A stretch of DNA of 64,000 bases from JBAZHE01 sp964547855 (lineage in GTDB: Bacteria; Patescibacteriota; Patescibacteriia; Patescibacteriales; WJLG01), in NCBI GenBank assembly GCA_964547855.1, contig CAZJPG010000004.1, positions 1-64,000 of the forward strand, read 5' to 3'. Each line of letters starts with the position of its first letter. Position 1 is the stretch's first letter. The translations under genes were made by a program, and so were the position numbers. Of the stretch, positions 61,375 to 64,000 are shown piece by piece. The notes beneath the pieces were generated by a model. That model was not told the DNA's origin, did not search any database, and was given only the letters and a program-made list of their open reading frames with translations.

Positions 61375-63186
61375 ATGAAACTTACCAAGTTCAGAATCAA
61401 AAACTATAAATCAATTATTGATTCAAACGATTGTTACTTCAGTGATAAGTTGACTATTCTTGCTGGAAAGAATGAATCTGGAAAAACCTCGGTGCTTGAA
61501 GCTCTCGAGGATTTCCACCAAGATCGAACTATAAGAGAAGAAGCAAAGCCAATTGAGGGAGGTGGTGTGCCTGAGGTATCTATTTCTTTCACTGTCGACA
61601 GTGAAGACGTGAATAGTCTTCTTGAAGAAGTAGAAGCCAGCACAACAGTCTCAAAGGATACCCTTATTACTCTAACCAAAAAGTTTGGTAGTAAAACTTA
61701 TCTAATCGACGAGGAGTCACGTAAATCACTCAATTTGCCAAGTGTATACGGCGCATCAAAAAAACAAATCACCGAATCAATAAAGAAGATCGAAAATTTT
61801 TTAAAGACTGCTGGAAGCAATGTTAAATTCCCGGTATTCGACAGAAAAAAGCTCAGTGAGTACAAGACAGAAGTAGAAACATTTAAGACTCAAAACCCTA
61901 CTTTAGTAGATATTGTTTCAGAAATAGAAACAATATCTAAGGCATCTGATGATTTCTATGCAAGAGAAAGTGTTGCTGCTGCTTTTGTTGAAAAATTTGT
62001 TGAAGATCAACTGCCTTACTTTATTTTATTTTCGTCTTTTGACGATGAGTTTCCAAAATCAATTCCAATTGCATCTCTTGCACAAGATGTCTGGGCGAAA
62101 GACCTTGAACAGGTCAGTAACTTTTCTATTGGAAAGATGTCATCCACAAACCAACAAGAACAAGTAAATCACGAGAATTCAGTGAACGTTGAATTTTCTG
62201 AGAAGTTTGATAAGTACTGGACGCAAGACAAAATTAAATTGCAAGTTAAAAAAGACGGTACGGACATTAACTTTTGGATTGTTGAAAATAACCGTTTGTA
62301 TTATCCATCGCAACGAAGTAAAGGTCAGCAGTGGTACCTTTCTTTCTATGTAAAAATCGTTGCTCGATTGCAGGAAAATAAGCCTAATGTGATCCTTGTT
62401 GATGAGCCTGGGCTTTATCTGCATGCAAAAGCACAAAAGGATCTTTTGCTGGTTCTTATGGAACACACAAATGATAATCCTGTTGTCTTTTCTACGCATT
62501 CACCGTATCTGATCACGGAAGATAATCTTGAAAACATTCGTCTTATTGAAAAAGAATCAGATGGTACAAAAATCTTAGGGAAAATCCACGCACATCCAAC
62601 AGCCGACAAGGAAACCCTCACTCATATTCTTACTGCTATTGGTCTTGGCATTAATGATTCAATTACTAATGTCGATCAGAAAGATAATGTTGTAGTGGAG
62701 GGTCCAGAAGATGTCTTCTATGTCTGTGCTTTTAAAGAGTTAGAAAAGAAAACGCTTAAAACCAATTTTATAAATGGAGGTGGTGCATCAAATATGGGAT
62801 TGGTGGGAGCGATTCTAGAAGGTTGGGGTGCGGATGTATATTACCTTTTTGATAACGATCAAGGTAAAAAGGATGGAGAGAAACGGTTAAAAGACTGGAA
62901 GGTACTTCCTGAAGCAATAAAGACAGTAACAAAAAAAGACAATGCTACCATTGTCGATATTCTGAGTGTGGATGATTTTAAGAAGTATGTTCTTGGAGAT
63001 ACAAAACTTACATATGCGAACTCTAATTCAGAATATTTGAAGAGTTTAAAGCCTCGTCCTGATAAGGTTTTACTTGCTCGCAAGTTTCTTCAAAAAGCAA
63101 AAGCTGGAAAAGTTACATTGGATACCACAACTAAGGCAAACATAGCTTCTCTGTTTACAGAGATTGAATTTAAAGATGAAAACTAA
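61375..63186 (+). CDS. OLD-family ATPase with TOPRIM nuclease domain
   Basis: 603 residues. ABC-type ATPase with Walker A GKNESGKT (Lys37), a coiled/helical middle, the signature and Walker B VILVDEPGLYLH, and the H-loop STHSPYL. The C-terminal TOPRIM domain has EGPEDVFYV (Glu442) and DND (Asp493, Asp495). This is a class 1 OLD protein; OLD nucleases act in phage exclusion. It sits inside the type I operon between hsdM and hsdS, overlapping hsdS by 11 bp, so it is expressed with the R-M system. Confidence 0.92.
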   Translation: MKLTKFRIKNYKSIIDSNDCYFSDKLTILAGKNESGKTSVLEALEDFHQDRTIREEAKPIEGGGVPEVSISFTVDSEDVNSLLEEVEASTTVSKDTLITLTKKFGSKTYLIDEESRKSLNLPSVYGASKKQITESIKKIENFLKTAGSNVKFPVFDRKKLSEYKTEVETFKTQNPTLVDIVSEIETISKASDDFYARESVAAAFVEKFVEDQLPYFILFSSFDDEFPKSIPIASLAQDVWAKDLEQVSNFSIGKMSSTNQQEQVNHENSVNVEFSEKFDKYWTQDKIKLQVKKDGTDINFWIVENNRLYYPSQRSKGQQWYLSFYVKIVARLQENKPNVILVDEPGLYLHAKAQKDLLLVLMEHTNDNPVVFSTHSPYLITEDNLENIRLIEKESDGTKILGKIHAHPTADKETLTHILTAIGLGINDSITNVDQKDNVVVEGPEDVFYVCAFKELEKKTLKTNFINGGGASNMGLVGAILEGWGADVYYLFDNDQGKKDGEKRLKDWKVLPEAIKTVTKKDNATIVDILSVDDFKKYVLGDTKLTYANSNSEYLKSLKPRPDKVLLARKFLQKAKAGKVTLDTTTKANIASLFTEIEFKDEN

Positions 63187-64000
63187 CTTATTACAAAAGA
63201 ATATTCCAAAAGATTGGCAACGTATTTCGTTTGGTGATGTTGCAAAACTACGTAAAGGATTAACTTATAAAAGTTCTAATTATTCTGATGAGGATAATGG
63301 GATGGTTTTTTTGACTCTAAAATCAATATTACGTGGAGGAGGTTTTAATAAAGATGGAATTAAATATTATTTTGGCAAATATGATGATACCGCCATTCTG
63401 AAACCAGGAGATTTAATAATAGCCAATACTGATATCACAAGAAATGCTGAGGTTGTTGGTGCGCCTGTTTTTGTGCCTTTTTTATCAGAGAAACCCGTAC
63501 TTATGTCTATGGATTTGTCTGCTATTGATGTAGATGAGAAAAAAATAAATAAATTATTTTTCTACTATTTACTTCAAGAAAAAAGAGCTAGGAATTTTAT
63601 GAAGAATCAGGCAAGTGGTTCCACGGTACTACATCTCAAGACTAGCAATGTGCCTAAATTTGAATTTCAATTACCAACCCTTGTAGAGCAGGAGAAGATT
63701 GCTCATATCTTACATACTGTAGATGATGAAATAAACGAAGTTGATGAACTAATCATTTTAGATGAAAAGATTAAATCCGGATTAATAAAAGATTTCTTTA
63801 ATTTTAAAAATAAGAAAAATATTAAACTGATGACCTTAGGAGAGCTTGGAAAGGTATCTATGTGTAAAAGAATTTTCAAGGATCAAACATCAAGTATGGG
63901 AGATATACCATTTTACAAGATTGGTACTTTCGGAAAAAAAGCGGATGCTTTTATATCTCAGGAATTATTTGATGCTTATAGAGAAAAATTTTCTTTCCCC
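63176..64000 (+). CDS. hsdS: type I restriction specificity subunit, cut by window edge
   Basis: 275 codons are visible and the frame stays open at the window end. It begins MKTNLLQKNIPKDWQRISFG, has a target-recognition domain with KPGDLIIANTDITRN and GSTVLHLKTSNVPKFEF, and the conserved helical spacer LPTLVEQEKIAHILHTVDDEI; a second recognition domain begins near LMTLGELGKVS. HsdS sets the DNA target of the HsdM/HsdR complex. The start lies inside the end of the OLD gene. Confidence 0.93.
   Translation, partial: MKTNLLQKNIPKDWQRISFGDVAKLRKGLTYKSSNYSDEDNGMVFLTLKSILRGGGFNKDGIKYYFGKYDDTAILKPGDLIIANTDITRNAEVVGAPVFVPFLSEKPVLMSMDLSAIDVDEKKINKLFFYYLLQEKRARNFMKNQASGSTVLHLKTSNVPKFEFQLPTLVEQEKIAHILHTVDDEINEVDELIILDEKIKSGLIKDFFNFKNKKNIKLMTLGELGKVSMCKRIFKDQTSSMGDIPFYKIGTFGKKADAFISQELFDAYREKFSFP

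Overview
The window looks like a draft scaffold from a Candidate Phyla Radiation (Patescibacteria) bacterium. The evidence is the style of the gene set: a VirB6/PrgI/VirB4-type secretion cluster embedded among long hypothetical membrane proteins, a giant cysteine-rich surface protein, VirB2-like pilin domains, many 30-90 residue proteins, little biosynthesis, and core genes that mostly start without a Shine-Dalgarno sequence. Exact lineage cannot be set from this stretch (no rRNA). A run of 100 N (54051-54150) marks a scaffold gap inside a repeat.

Layout. 1-12.7 kb: an AT-rich HEPN-like gene, a small serine hydrolase, a secreted protein, an ADP-forming acyl-CoA synthetase fused to a GNAT domain, a TPR membrane glycosyltransferase-like protein, murJ, lepA, recJ and rnhA. 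12.7-18 kb (minus strand): a pyruvate:ferredoxin oxidoreductase operon (DsbA-like, porG, porD, porA, a pilin/M15-peptidase-like protein, porB). 18-27 kb: tspO-like, exonuclease III, three tiny genes, leuS carrying an inserted nucleotidyltransferase-like domain, an MFS protein, a histidine-phosphatase-like protein, a T-box-controlled unknown gene, and rsmA. 27-48.5 kb: a TSP3-repeat protein, a 2757-residue cysteine-rich surface protein, a secreted propeller protein, then a secretion-like operon ending in a second DsbA-like oxidoreductase. 48.5-53.7 kb: radA, two orphan genes, recG and a catalytically degenerate OMP-decarboxylase-like protein. 53.7-56.9 kb: three tRNA genes (Arg-CCG, Arg-GCG, Ser-GCU), each with odd duplications: 179-181 bp tandem units beginning in the tRNA T-loop, tRNA 5' fragments broken by a GC-rich hairpin, and a GIY-YIG nuclease gene between a broken and an intact tRNA-Ser. 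56.9-64 kb: an accessory defence region with a SEC-C protein, a serine recombinase, an HTH-HsdM fusion, an OLD-type ATPase/TOPRIM protein and a truncated hsdS.

How the parts may work together. Por plus ADP-forming acyl-CoA synthetase would convert pyruvate to acetate with one ATP and reduced ferredoxin. The VirB-like operon, two membrane-anchored DsbA proteins, the giant Cys-rich protein and the Cys-rich pilin-peptidase are plausibly one envelope system whose extracellular parts need disulfide formation. A second class of genes scattered through the window (about ten, mostly unrecognised) carries strong Shine-Dalgarno sequences, and most of these also have their own consensus promoters and often terminators, unlike the core genes.
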